Source of the DNA: Deltaproteobacteria bacterium
Lineage (GTDB): Bacteria; Myxococcota_A; UBA796; UBA9615
Assembly (NCBI GenBank): GCA_002724675.1
Contig: PBPL01000223.1
Location: 1-37,019 of the forward strand
DNA: 37,019 nt
Direction of reading: 5' to 3'
Position 1 is the stretch's first letter, and each line of letters opens with the position of its first letter. Below are positions 9,430 through 17,682 of the stretch, one piece after another. Both the position numbers and the translations under genes were made by a program. The notes beneath the pieces are model-generated. The model had not been told where the DNA came from. It did no database searches and saw only the letters and a program-made list of their open reading frames with translations.

Positions 9430-10131
9430 GTGACCCTGCGCCCAGGGTCACCGGGCCAAGGATGGCGTTGGGCCCAGGCAGGCTCGCCACTCCAACGCTT
9501 GTGTCCCGAGCACTGGGCCCCCCTCCCCCATCGAAGCACTCTTCAGAGCCCCAGTGGGGCGCGAGTGCAGGTCTGCGAGCACGTCCTGGCCGCTTGTTTC
9601 CTGCAAGACTTGGACGACGTAGACATCCTCTTCGAGGGCGGAGAGGCCCCCATTCTCGATGGCTCGGCGGGCCCCTATCTCCGGGCTATACGTCACGCTG
9701 GCATCGCGGGAGAGCCCCGGCCCCATGGGCTTCGGCTCTCCATCACCTGGCAAAGACACACCGTCTCTTGGCCAGGCGACACCCAACCTGAGAGGGCCCG
9801 CACCTTCATCGATCTCAGCGACGGGGCCCAGTTGCTCTCGTCGGGGCTCTTTCGCGGCGCTCGACCTGACTGCGCGCTCGTCTTCGATTCAACGGGAAGC
9901 AGCCGCTACGGTGCACGGCCCAGGTTCCCCAAAGAGCCTGCCTGGCACAAGCTACTCGATCTGATGGGAGACCTCGGGCCCTACCGAGCCCAGGGACGGC
10001 TAGAGGGAGACCTGCACGTGAAAAACCCGGCTCACCAGTCCAATGGAGTCTCCATCCAGTCCGCTCTCGCCGACGGCCGACTTCGCTGGCAACGCGACGC
10101 CAAGGCATCCACTCTCACACACCGAAGCTAG
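9430..10131 (+). CDS. lpxC: UDP-3-O-acyl-N-acetylglucosamine deacetylase LpxC (start unresolved)
   Basis: LpxC is the zinc hydrolase catalysing the committed step of lipid A synthesis in the cytosol. Recognised motifs are VCEHVLAAC (zinc histidine with its glutamate), APILDGSAGPY, AWHKLLDLMGDLG (second zinc histidine and aspartate) and the NPAHQSNG histidine near the end. The start given, GTG 9430, is only the first canonical start codon. The same frame upstream encodes LRRSTRVLGRCLFSGRPGAV, which aligns with the LpxC N-terminal pattern (RTLKR...GVGLHTGKKVTLTLRP). The true protein should therefore begin near 9340-9360, where no ATG, GTG or TTG exists back to the DUF192 stop; CTG 9343 is one candidate. 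GTG 9430 has GGAG only two bases away, too close for a good ribosome-binding site. With the extension the protein is about 260 residues, shorter than the usual 300. The family's GLH(S/T)G is CLFSG here. Confidence 0.85.
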   Translation: MTLRPGSPGQGWRWAQAGSPLQRLCPEHWAPLPHRSTLQSPSGARVQVCEHVLAACFLQDLDDVDILFEGGEAPILDGSAGPYLRAIRHAGIAGEPRPHGLRLSITWQRHTVSWPGDTQPERARTFIDLSDGAQLLSSGLFRGARPDCALVFDSTGSSRYGARPRFPKEPAWHKLLDLMGDLGPYRAQGRLEGDLHVKNPAHQSNGVSIQSALADGRLRWQRDAKASTLTHRS

Positions 10132-10143
10132 AATCCACTCGTC

Positions 10144-11082
10144 ATGCCAACCACCACCCACTGGACCGCACCGCCGTGGCTCCAAGCCCTCCCCGACCAG
10201 TTGCCATCCTGGGTGGACGAGCGCCCACAAGTGCCATGGAACCTTGTGGGCTTGCTACGAAGTTGGTCACAGCACCCCAAGTCCATGGACTTTCTCGACC
10301 CCGAGTCCCCCAACTTTTCGTGGAAGGCTCTACAGACCCGCATGTACCAGGAGTTGCTGGACGGAGTCGTCGAGCTCAGCCCCACTCGGCCCCAGCGCAT
10401 CCTGGACGCCGCCTGCGGTGTTGGGCGGTTCCTGGTGCCTCTGGTGAACGACGGCCACGAAGTGGTGGGGATCGACGCCTGCCGGCCATCGCTAGAAGCA
10501 GCAGAACGGCACCTGGTTGGGCTATCTCAAGAATCGGGCAAGGGCTCCGCCACTTTAATTTGGGGGGATGTGGAGGAGCTCGTCGTCCCCTACGATCTCG
10601 TGCCCGACGAGTCCTTCGATGTCGTCCTAGCCATGGAGCTCTTGTGCTATCTGGCCGACCCAGCATCCGTGGCACGCTCCTTGGCCAAGCGACTCAGGCC
10701 AGGCGGCTGCATGGTGGTGTCCGTGGAGGCATGGCCGGGAGCGCTCCTGACCGACCTGCACGCCGCAAAAACTGTTGGAATGGAGCGCTGTTTGGAGGAG
10801 CGGGTGCTGGCGGTTCCTCTCGACCGGTGGGTGCATCCGTTCGACGCACAGGAACTGGCGTCTATACTGCAAGGCGCAGGCCTAGAGGTGCTCTCGATCC
10901 GTGGCACCCATTACCTACCCGATGGACCCATGATGGACCTGATTGACCCGAACCGCGTCGGAACACCGGACTACGACAACGAGGTCCTGCGACTGGAGGC
11001 TGCCTTGCGGCAAGAACCCGAGACAGCCCAACTAGCACGCGCTTGGTTGGCCGTAGCACGCGCACCGGAGACAAACCCATGA
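10144..11082 (+). CDS. Class I SAM-dependent methyltransferase
   Basis: A cytosolic methyltransferase of the Rossmann-fold class. The SAM-binding motif I is RILDAACGVGRF (about 85-96), followed by the acidic motif EVVGIDACRPS at the end of strand 2. Later come DESFDVVLAMELLCYLADP and LRPGGCMVVSVE, the usual post-motif II/III segments. The N-terminal 75 residues (PWNLVGLLRSW, SPNFSWKALQTRMYQELL) are not a domain I recognise and may bind the acceptor. The substrate is unknown. A TAGAAT sequence (10129-10134) overlaps the lpxC stop nine bases before the ATG, and no ribosome-binding site is visible, so translation may start on a leaderless message. The stop overlaps the next gene by four bases (ATGA), coupling it to the B12-type radical SAM protein. 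Confidence 0.88.
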   Translation: MPTTTHWTAPPWLQALPDQLPSWVDERPQVPWNLVGLLRSWSQHPKSMDFLDPESPNFSWKALQTRMYQELLDGVVELSPTRPQRILDAACGVGRFLVPLVNDGHEVVGIDACRPSLEAAERHLVGLSQESGKGSATLIWGDVEELVVPYDLVPDESFDVVLAMELLCYLADPASVARSLAKRLRPGGCMVVSVEAWPGALLTDLHAAKTVGMERCLEERVLAVPLDRWVHPFDAQELASILQGAGLEVLSIRGTHYLPDGPMMDLIDPNRVGTPDYDNEVLRLEAALRQEPETAQLARAWLAVARAPETNP

Positions 11083-12617
11083 AGGTGATGCTCATCTTCA
11101 GCCCCCGCTACTACTGGCCTTTTGTCAGTGAGGGAGACAACTACCTAGTCCCCCAGAGCCTCGTGTACCTGTCGGCCGTCCTGAGAGAGGCCGGCCATGA
11201 CGTGCGCGTCTACGACTGCATGCCGCTTAAGATGGGTTGGCGGAGTCTCGAAAACGCCATGCGAGACTTCGACCCTGACGCAGTGTGCGTGGGCGAGAAT
11301 CACGCGCTGTACGCCCACGAGGCCATGAAGGTCGTGCAGCTGGCAAAAGATGTGGTGCCCCGAGCTCGCCGGATCGTGGGCGGCGCACACTTCACCAATC
11401 TCTACAACAAGTACATGTCCGAGCACCCCATCGAGTTCGTGGTGTGTGCGGAGGGCGAGTACACGCTCCGAGATCTCATCGAAGAGCTCGAGCAGCCCGA
11501 CCCGGACCCCTCCAAGGTCCAGGGGATCGTCTATCGACAAGGCGAGGGGGACGACGAAGAGTTCATAAAGACCCATCCCCGGGTGCTGATCGAAGACCTC
11601 GATGCGCTACCACTGCCCGCCTATGACCTGGTCCCCATGGACCGCTACGGCACCAGCAAGCTTCTCTTCTCTCCAGGAGGCACGACGATCCACCACAGCC
11701 GGGGCTGCACGGCCTCGTGCTCCTTCTGTGTGTGGTGGACCCAGATGGCGCATCGTGAAGAGTGGGACGACGGTACCGTGGAGCTCCGACCCCGATGGCG
11801 GACCAAGTCCGTGGACCGGACCATGGAGGAGATCGAGGAGCTCTACTACCGCTACGGCAAGAAGTGTTACGTGTGGGTGGACGAGAGTTGGAACATCGAC
11901 GCACGCTGGAACGACCAGTTCGCCGACGAGGTCATCCGCTCGGGGATGGACATCACCTGGTTCGCCTTCATGCGGAGCGACTGCATCATCCGTGATGAGA
12001 AGCGCGGCATCCTCGAGAAGCTGGTGCATGCGGGGCTTCGCCACCTGTGCATCGGGGTGGAGCGAGCAGAAGACGAGCGCCTGAAGCAATTCAACAAGGG
12101 CTTCTACAACAACGATCAGTTGCGAGAGACCTTCCGAATCCTCGACAAGTACCCGGCCATCTTCAAGCAAGCCACATTCATCGTGGGGACACGGTACGAG
12201 ACCCGGGAGAGCATGTTCCGACAGGCCGAGCTGGCCAAAGAGCTCAACGTCGACTACCCGGCATTTCATCCCATCACGCCCGTCCCCGGCACGCCGGTCT
12301 TCGACCAGGCCATGCAAGAGGGGTGGATCACACTGGAGGACTTCACCGAGTTCGACTGGATGACACCGATGATGGACAGCGACTACATGACCCGAGAAGA
12401 GATCGGGCGCGCGCTCTACGACATCAATCGCAAGTTCGTCACACCACGGTGGCTACTGAAGGGCTTGCTCTCCAAGAACAAGTACAAGCGCGATATGTAC
12501 AAGTGGTGGCTCAAGGTCGCTCTGGGCGTCTCCGTTGATGCACTGAAGCATCGCGTCAATCCGGTGAAAGAGCAGAGCTTTACCAACCTGGTCAAGCCCG
12601 ACTGGTACGACCTCTGA
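11079..12617 (+). CDS. B12-binding-domain radical SAM protein (first of two)
   Basis: This 512-residue protein has the architecture of cobalamin-binding-domain radical SAM enzymes. Residues about 1-140 form the Rossmann-like B12-type domain (LVPQSLVYLSAVLREAGHDV, VVGGAHFTN-like segment IVGGAHFTNLYNKYM, VVCAEGEYTLRDLI). The radical SAM core carries the [4Fe-4S] ligands in GCTASCSFC (C210, C214, C217; a Cx3Cx2C motif), then HLCIGVERAEDERL and HPITPVPGTP. The DxHxxG cobalamin-ligating motif is not evident, so B12 may bind base-off without a histidine, or not at all. The C-terminal 90 residues are basic and aromatic (WLLKGLLSKNKYKRDMYKWW). Family reactions include methylation of unactivated carbons and ring rearrangement; the substrate is not inferable. 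Start ATG 11079 has GGAG upstream and a four-base overlap with the methyltransferase gene. Confidence 0.9.
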   Translation: MKVMLIFSPRYYWPFVSEGDNYLVPQSLVYLSAVLREAGHDVRVYDCMPLKMGWRSLENAMRDFDPDAVCVGENHALYAHEAMKVVQLAKDVVPRARRIVGGAHFTNLYNKYMSEHPIEFVVCAEGEYTLRDLIEELEQPDPDPSKVQGIVYRQGEGDDEEFIKTHPRVLIEDLDALPLPAYDLVPMDRYGTSKLLFSPGGTTIHHSRGCTASCSFCVWWTQMAHREEWDDGTVELRPRWRTKSVDRTMEEIEELYYRYGKKCYVWVDESWNIDARWNDQFADEVIRSGMDITWFAFMRSDCIIRDEKRGILEKLVHAGLRHLCIGVERAEDERLKQFNKGFYNNDQLRETFRILDKYPAIFKQATFIVGTRYETRESMFRQAELAKELNVDYPAFHPITPVPGTPVFDQAMQEGWITLEDFTEFDWMTPMMDSDYMTREEIGRALYDINRKFVTPRWLLKGLLSKNKYKRDMYKWWLKVALGVSVDALKHRVNPVKEQSFTNLVKPDWYDL

Positions 12618-12669
12618 GGCCCTCGGGTGGTTCCCACGGAGCCCCAGAGCTACCGGCTGAGTCTCATCC

Positions 12670-13089
12670 ATGCGCATAGAAATCATCCGAGGGCTGCCTC
12701 TCGAGAGCCGAGGCCTCCGCGCCTTCCTGGGAACCATCGGTCTGATGGCCATCGCGGCAGCTCGGTTCTTCCCCTTCGACCAAATGCCGCCCATCTGCAC
12801 CTTTCGAAGGCTGACTGGTCACCCGTGCGTCGGCTGCGGCATGACCCGTTCTTGGGTCCATTTCGCCCACGGGCGAGCCGCGGATGCCTTCGTGCAAAGC
12901 CCCCTGGGTGCGGTGCTATTCCTGGCCATGATTGGGGCGCTCCTCTACCTAGCCCTCCGGTCATTCACCGGTATCCCGGCACTGCGAGTTCGCATGAATC
13001 CGGTGTCGTGGTGGGTGCTCGGCGGAACGAGCGTCGTGCTGGTCGCCATCCACTGGCTCTACCTGGAGCTGAGTGGTGTGGCTCTCTGA
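12670..13089 (+). CDS. DUF2752 membrane protein
   Basis: A 139-residue integral membrane protein of the DUF2752 family, function unknown. The hallmark is the short cysteine-rich loop CTFRRLTGHPCVGCGMTRSW, followed by FAHGRAADAFVQSPLGAVLF. Three hydrophobic segments are apparent: about 20-36, 77-97 and 115-135. The cysteine loop lies between the first and second. Its place among glycosyltransferase and radical SAM genes suggests a membrane role in the same pathway, but that is inference from position. No ribosome-binding site is evident before the ATG. Confidence 0.85.
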   Translation: MRIEIIRGLPLESRGLRAFLGTIGLMAIAAARFFPFDQMPPICTFRRLTGHPCVGCGMTRSWVHFAHGRAADAFVQSPLGAVLFLAMIGALLYLALRSFTGIPALRVRMNPVSWWVLGGTSVVLVAIHWLYLELSGVAL

Positions 13090-13160
13090 GGAGCTCCATC
13101 CAGACCCCAACGAGCAACAACTCAACACCCCTGCCCGATCCCCGGTAGGATGCCGATGCC

Positions 13161-13970
13161 ATGCTCTCCACCGCCCGGCCTAAGCCAGCAGTAGACGAAG
13201 CTCTTGACTCCTCGCCGCAGACGCAAGGCGCACCGAGCATCTCCGTCATCGTGCCTGCCCACAATGAGGCGCGCAGCCTGCCAACCCTGGTCGAGCGAGT
13301 CGGTCAGACATTGCAGGCGGAAGGGTGGTCTTACGAGATCCTGGTTGTCGATGACGGAAGTCGCGACAACACACGCGCCGTGCTCGAGGAGCTCCAGGGT
13401 AACCACCCTCGGCTACGAGCCCGATTCCTCGATCGCCAGCGAGGCAAGTCCTACGCGCTCAGCTGTGGACTGCGAGCCGCTCGAGGCGACACTGTCGTGT
13501 TCATGGATGCCGACCTTCAGGATGTCCCGGAAGAGGTGCCTACACTGCTAAGAGCCCTTGAAGATGGGCCGCTCGACCTGGTCCAAGGGTGGCGCGAGCA
13601 CCGGGCAGACTCCCCCATCAAGACCCTGGCCTCCGTCGCGTTCAACCGCATGTGCTCCAGCCTCTCCGGACTACACCTCCACGACGTCAATTGTGGTCTC
13701 AAGGTGTTTCGTCGATCCGCGCTTACCGACCTGCGTTTGGCGGCTGGAGAGCACCGATTCGTGCCCCTTCTCGCTCACCGTACGGGGCTTCGGGTGGGCG
13801 AGGTGAAGGTGCAGCACTCGCCCCGTGCTTTTGGGAAGAGCCGGTACGGCTGGAGCCGCTACGGTGTCGGGCTCCGCGACCTCGTTCGCATTGCGCTGTT
13901 GCCGCGACTCCTCGAAGCGCTGCATCCCGACCGACAGAACCCAGGCGAGTCTCAGCACGAACTCACCTGA
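13161..13970 (+). CDS. Family 2 glycosyltransferase (DPM1-like)
   Basis: A 269-residue GT-A fold glycosyltransferase resembling polyprenyl-phosphate mannose/glucose synthases. Visible motifs: ISVIVPAHNEARSL at the N-terminal strand, ILVVDDGSRDNTR for nucleotide binding, the donor/metal site VVFMDADLQDVPEE and VNCGLKVFRRSAL. The C-terminus shows RAFGKSRYGWSRYGVGLRDL, similar to the segment preceding membrane helices in related enzymes, but no clear transmembrane helix follows, so it is probably peripheral. Donor and acceptor cannot be read from sequence; members of this subgroup commonly transfer a sugar to a polyprenyl phosphate. A TAGGAT box (13146-13151) nine bases before the ATG, with no Shine-Dalgarno sequence, hints at a leaderless transcript. 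Confidence 0.9.
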   Translation: MLSTARPKPAVDEALDSSPQTQGAPSISVIVPAHNEARSLPTLVERVGQTLQAEGWSYEILVVDDGSRDNTRAVLEELQGNHPRLRARFLDRQRGKSYALSCGLRAARGDTVVFMDADLQDVPEEVPTLLRALEDGPLDLVQGWREHRADSPIKTLASVAFNRMCSSLSGLHLHDVNCGLKVFRRSALTDLRLAAGEHRFVPLLAHRTGLRVGEVKVQHSPRAFGKSRYGWSRYGVGLRDLVRIALLPRLLEALHPDRQNPGESQHELT

Positions 13971-14003
13971 GCAAACCAGCGGGGCAGCCGCTATTCTCTG
14001 GCG

Positions 14004-15023
14004 GTGCCGCTACCGAACCACCCTTTCCAGATCGCCAACTCGCTAGCCAAGGCGCGCCTGGGGGGGCGGACCCCGCTGAAGGTCACACACCTCTTGACCT
14101 ACGCCTGCAACGTCGAGTGCGGCTTCTGCACACGCATCCACATCCCATCGGAGACCATGGAGCCACACCAGGTGCTGGCAATGATGGACTCTTTTGCTCG
14201 CCTCGGGACACGTTGGTGGGTCTTCAATGGTGGCGAGCCCACGCTCGTGAAGCCTCTCGGCCAATACATTGAGCGAGCGCGCTCCCTCGAGTTCCACGCA
14301 ACCATGGTCACCAACGGCACGGGCGTCGCTGCTCGCATCGACGAGCTCAAGAGACTGGACCTTGTCATCTGCTCGATCCATGGCCCACGAGACACCCACG
14401 ACCGCACACTGGGACGGGAAGGAGCCTTTGACGAGGCCATGCGAGGTGTACGCATGCTCCGGGACGAAGGCGTGGAGGTCTGCCTGCTCTGTGTACTCAA
14501 CGAACGCAATCGGGACTTGCTGGACGCGATGCTCTGCCTAGGAGAGGAACTGGGCGTCGGAGTCGCGTTCCAGCCCGTAGTGGAGACCCAACTGGGCGGA
14601 GCGCAAGTGCCCCTAGACTTGGTGCCCCGGCAGACTGCAATGACCGATGCGGTCAACTGGCTACTGGAGCAGAAAATGGCCGACCGACCGGTGTCCTGCT
14701 CTCGGGCCTACCTGGAAGCCCTCATGGACTCTTGGCCCAACCGACCGTTCGGAGCCAACTGCTGGGCAGGCCGACTGTTCTGTGAGGTCACACCCGAGGG
14801 CTTCGTAGTCCCTTGCTGCTCCGAAGAGGAATACACCTTTGCCCGCTGTCACGGCCCCACTGTGGGTTGGGAGCGGGCCTTCCTCGCGCTGCCAGACCGA
14901 TCTGAGTGCAGGTCCTGTTGGTTCAAGGGGCCGCAAGAGATCAACCTGCTGCTCAGCATGCAGCCCAGCCACCTGAAGCGAGCAGCCACCAACGCAGCTC
15001 GCGGCCGGCTTCTCTGGGACTGA
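14004..15023 (+). CDS. Radical SAM protein with SPASM-like C-terminus
   Basis: A 339-residue radical SAM enzyme of the MoaA/SPASM type. The first [4Fe-4S] cluster motif is YACNVECGFC (C35, C39, C42), close to the N-terminus. The partial barrel follows with WWVFNGGEPTL, the GGEP-type SAM-binding motif, and ATMVTNGTG. The C-terminal region has many cysteines (NCWAGRLFCEVTPEGFVVPCC, then RSECRSCW), the usual pattern of a SPASM or twitch domain holding auxiliary Fe-S clusters. Such enzymes modify peptides, sugars or cofactors; no precursor peptide gene was seen beside it. The start is GTG 14004, with TATTCT (13992-13997) only six bases upstream and no ribosome-binding site, suggesting leaderless expression. 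The next gene begins three bases after the stop. Confidence 0.9.
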   Translation: MPLPNHPFQIANSLAKARLGGRTPLKVTHLLTYACNVECGFCTRIHIPSETMEPHQVLAMMDSFARLGTRWWVFNGGEPTLVKPLGQYIERARSLEFHATMVTNGTGVAARIDELKRLDLVICSIHGPRDTHDRTLGREGAFDEAMRGVRMLRDEGVEVCLLCVLNERNRDLLDAMLCLGEELGVGVAFQPVVETQLGGAQVPLDLVPRQTAMTDAVNWLLEQKMADRPVSCSRAYLEALMDSWPNRPFGANCWAGRLFCEVTPEGFVVPCCSEEEYTFARCHGPTVGWERAFLALPDRSECRSCWFKGPQEINLLLSMQPSHLKRAATNAARGRLLWD

Positions 15024-15025
15024 CC

Positions 15026-16480
15026 GTGCGACTCGTCTTCGTGCAAAAGGATCCCATCGCCAACCTGGCGACGATGTGTCTTTCGGCCGTCGCCAAGGAG
15101 GCGGGACACCAGTGCGAGGTGTTGATCGATCCGGCCGAGCCACGGCTCCTCCAGTCCATTCGACGGCTGGACCCCGACGTCGTGTGCTTGTCAGCGACGA
15201 CAGGACAACATCTCTGGCAACTGAGGCTCGCCGAAGCCATCAAGGCCCGCTGGAACCCGGTGGTGCTCATGGGTGGCCCGCACCCGACCTTCTACCCTCG
15301 AGTGCTCGAAGAGAACGAGAGTGTCGACTACATCTGCATGGGCGAAGGCGAAGATTGCCTCCTGGAGTTGCTCGATGTCCTGGAGCACGGGGGCGACGTC
15401 GCCACGGTTCCCAACCTCGGCTGGCGCGATGACGACGGCATGGTGGTCTCCAACCCCATGCGCCCTCTGGTGCAGGACCCCGACGCCTGGCCCTTCCCGG
15501 ACCGGAGCATCTACGACCGATATGACTTCGTCTCGAAGCGGCGCACGATCTCGGTGATGAGTGCGCGAGGCTGCCCCTACAAGTGCACGTTCTGCTTCAA
15601 CGTCACGCTCCAAGAGATGTACAGGGGCAAGGGCAAGTACGTGCGCACGAAGTCCGTGGACTACATGATCCGCGAGCTAAAGGATGTGGTCGAGCGATAC
15701 CCGCACGTGCGACAAGTTGGGTTCGCCGACGACATCTTCGTCATCAACTTCCGCGGCTGGGGACGAGAATTCCTGGAGCGCTATGGGCGCGAGATCGGCC
15801 TGCCGTTTTCCTGCCTATTGAGACCCGACCTGGTCACCCCAGAACTCGTGCGTTCCTTGGCCGAGGCCAACTGCAAGATGATCAAGATTGGTGTCGAGAC
15901 CGGTGACGAAGACCTACGCATTCGAGTCTTGAAGAAGGGACGACTCGACAACGAACAGATGCGAATTGCCGGGCAGCTCATCAAGGAAGCCGGAATCCTC
16001 TTGTACACCTTCAACATCGTCGGCATCCCGGGCGAGGATCTCGATCTCGCCATGAAGACCGCCGAGTTGAACATGGCCATGGGCGCCGACCACGCCTGGG
16101 CGAGCATGTGCCAACCCTACCCAGGGACTCACCTGGAGAGTTGGTCGGTAGAACATGGCTTCTTGGATCCGGAAACAGCTCAACGAGATTTTCAGTACAC
16201 GTACTTCATCGACACACCACTGGAGCTCGACCAGAAGCGGGAGCTCTGCAACTTCCAGAAGCTTCTACCGCTGCTGGTCAGCTTCCCGCGACTTCGTCCC
16301 CTTGTGGAGCGGGCGGTCCAGCTCCCACCCAACCGAGGCTTTGAGTTGCTGTTCAAGGCGCACTACGCCCTCGGCCTGGCAAAGACCGGGCAGCTGGACT
16401 GGGTAGACATGGCGAGGCTCCTGCCGCTCACTGCCAACTACTGGACTGGCGACGGCACGCTCGATCCCGGAACTATGTAG
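15026..16480 (+). CDS. B12-binding-domain radical SAM protein (second of two)
   Basis: A 484-residue protein with the same overall architecture as the gene at 11079 but clearly divergent. The N-terminal B12-type domain (about 1-120) shows DPDVVCLSATTGQH, VVLMGGPHPTFYP and DYICMGEGEDCLLELLD. The radical SAM motif is ARGCPYKCTFCFN (C183, C187, C190), with MIKIGVETGDEDLRIRVLKKG and YTFNIVGIPGEDLD further on, typical of BchE/hopanoid-methylase-type relatives. The start is GTG 15026, immediately after the upstream stop (TGACC between) with GGGA close by; upstream in-frame sequence encodes the end of the previous gene in another frame. The C-terminus (FELLFKAHYALGLAKTG) is helical. The reaction is unknown. 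It is certainly cotranscribed with the preceding gene, given the two-base spacing. Confidence 0.9.
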   Translation: MRLVFVQKDPIANLATMCLSAVAKEAGHQCEVLIDPAEPRLLQSIRRLDPDVVCLSATTGQHLWQLRLAEAIKARWNPVVLMGGPHPTFYPRVLEENESVDYICMGEGEDCLLELLDVLEHGGDVATVPNLGWRDDDGMVVSNPMRPLVQDPDAWPFPDRSIYDRYDFVSKRRTISVMSARGCPYKCTFCFNVTLQEMYRGKGKYVRTKSVDYMIRELKDVVERYPHVRQVGFADDIFVINFRGWGREFLERYGREIGLPFSCLLRPDLVTPELVRSLAEANCKMIKIGVETGDEDLRIRVLKKGRLDNEQMRIAGQLIKEAGILLYTFNIVGIPGEDLDLAMKTAELNMAMGADHAWASMCQPYPGTHLESWSVEHGFLDPETAQRDFQYTYFIDTPLELDQKRELCNFQKLLPLLVSFPRLRPLVERAVQLPPNRGFELLFKAHYALGLAKTGQLDWVDMARLLPLTANYWTGDGTLDPGTM

Positions 16481-16512
16481 CTGCACACCCCTCGCCCCAC
16501 CTCGAGCCAACT

Positions 16513-17589
16513 ATGAACACGACGGACACCGAGCAGCCTCGGGTCTCCATCATCGTTCCGGCCTATCAGGCCGCGAGTCATCTTCCCAGCTGTGTCGAAG
16601 CCTTGAGTCATCAGACGGCAGCCAAAGACAGCTTCGAGGTGCTGATCGTCGACGACGGCAGCTCCGACAGAACAGCCGAGACCCCACTGCCACAGGGCTA
16701 CCGACTACTCCACCACGAGCGCAACCGAGGTGCAGCCGCCGCCCGCAACACCGGCGCTCGAGCGGCCCGCGGGCAGGTGTTGCTCTTTGTGGACGTGGAC
16801 GTCGTGCCGTCCGAAGCGCTCGTCGAGGCCGTACTGGATCTGTTCTTCGACCCGAGCACCGGTGAGATCCGCTGTCGTGCTGCCACGGGGTGTTACGACC
16901 CCGAGCCTGCCAATGACGGCTGGTTCCCCCGGTACAAGGCCTTGTGGACATGGTTCTGCTGGAGACGAACCGGCGAAGCGCGAAGCGACAGTGACCACCT
17001 ACAAGGAGCGCTGTGCGCTATCTCCAAGGCTATTTTCTGGCAGTTGGATGGCTTCGACGAGGGCTACCTGGGAGGCAGCGTAGAGGACTACGAATTCTCC
17101 ACGCGCCTCCGGTCCGATGGCTCGCAGATCATGTTTGACGCACGCATCCGGGGAAAGCACCGGTTCCCCGGCTTCCTGACAGTGGCCCGCAATTACTGGG
17201 CCCGAACGCGCATGTGGCTGAGGCTTCGCTTCGGCACACAGTCGCCAAGAGCCCGGACACCCCTGCGCTCGGGGCAGGCCAATGCTCGGGCAGGCGCTGG
17301 TGCCTTGTTGGCCCTGGCTGCAGTTGTCACTCAGACTCTTAGCTTCCTACCCATCGCCATCGACCACGGGTCACTTCTGCAGGGCCTAGCGCTGGCCAGC
17401 GCCGTGGGCTACCTAGCTACTGTCTCGTCCTTTCTGATCTTCGCCCTCCGACGCCACGGCATCCCCTTTGCTAGCTACGCTCTGGTCGTCCACTTTGCGC
17501 TGTCGGTTGTTGTGGGCATCGCCGCCTTGTCAGCGCCCTTGGGTGCGGGCAGCCACCGGAGCGCTGCTACCACGGGCACCACAGTCTGA
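16513..17589 (+). CDS. Family 2 glycosyltransferase with C-terminal membrane helices
   Basis: A 358-residue GT2 enzyme. The catalytic domain shows VSIIVPAYQAASHLPSCVEA, VLIVDDGSSDRTAE, HERNRGAAAARNTGARAARG and the DxD site LLFVDVDVVPSEAL. The segment GGSVEDYEFSTRLRSDG matches the ED catalytic-base region of processive-type GT2 enzymes. After about residue 260 there are three hydrophobic helices (GALLALAAVVTQTLSFLPIA, LALASAVGYLATVSSFLIF and YALVVHFALSVVVGIAALSA), which anchor the enzyme in the inner membrane with the catalytic domain in the cytosol. The acceptor is unknown, but an undecaprenyl- or lipid-linked glycan is plausible. It closes the radical SAM/glycosyltransferase block and is followed by a separate promoter-like sequence. 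Confidence 0.9.
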   Translation: MNTTDTEQPRVSIIVPAYQAASHLPSCVEALSHQTAAKDSFEVLIVDDGSSDRTAETPLPQGYRLLHHERNRGAAAARNTGARAARGQVLLFVDVDVVPSEALVEAVLDLFFDPSTGEIRCRAATGCYDPEPANDGWFPRYKALWTWFCWRRTGEARSDSDHLQGALCAISKAIFWQLDGFDEGYLGGSVEDYEFSTRLRSDGSQIMFDARIRGKHRFPGFLTVARNYWARTRMWLRLRFGTQSPRARTPLRSGQANARAGAGALLALAAVVTQTLSFLPIAIDHGSLLQGLALASAVGYLATVSSFLIFALRRHGIPFASYALVVHFALSVVVGIAALSAPLGAGSHRSAATTGTTV

Positions 17590-17631
17590 GGGGAACCAGC
17601 CAAGTTCCTGTGACGGATCCCGCTGGGGGAC

Positions 17632-17659
17632 TTGTCATCTCAGGCTTCTTCATTACAGT
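17632..17659 (+). promoter_or_regulatory. Putative sigma70 promoter for the gldF/gldG/DUF4340 operon
   Basis: TTGTCA (17632-17637) and TACAGT (17654-17659) are separated by 16 bases, a good match to -35/-10 elements. The predicted start of transcription near 17667 leaves a short leader that still contains the GAAGGA ribosome-binding site before ATG 17683. This separates the transport genes from the glycosyltransferase block. Sequence match only. Confidence 0.42.
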
Positions 17660-17682
17660 TCCTTGCCCGAAGGATAAACCTG

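Noticed and set aside
11079-16480. Interpretation of the radical SAM block as a RiPP cluster
   Set aside because: No short precursor-like frame with a leader, peptidase or dedicated exporter was seen among these genes.
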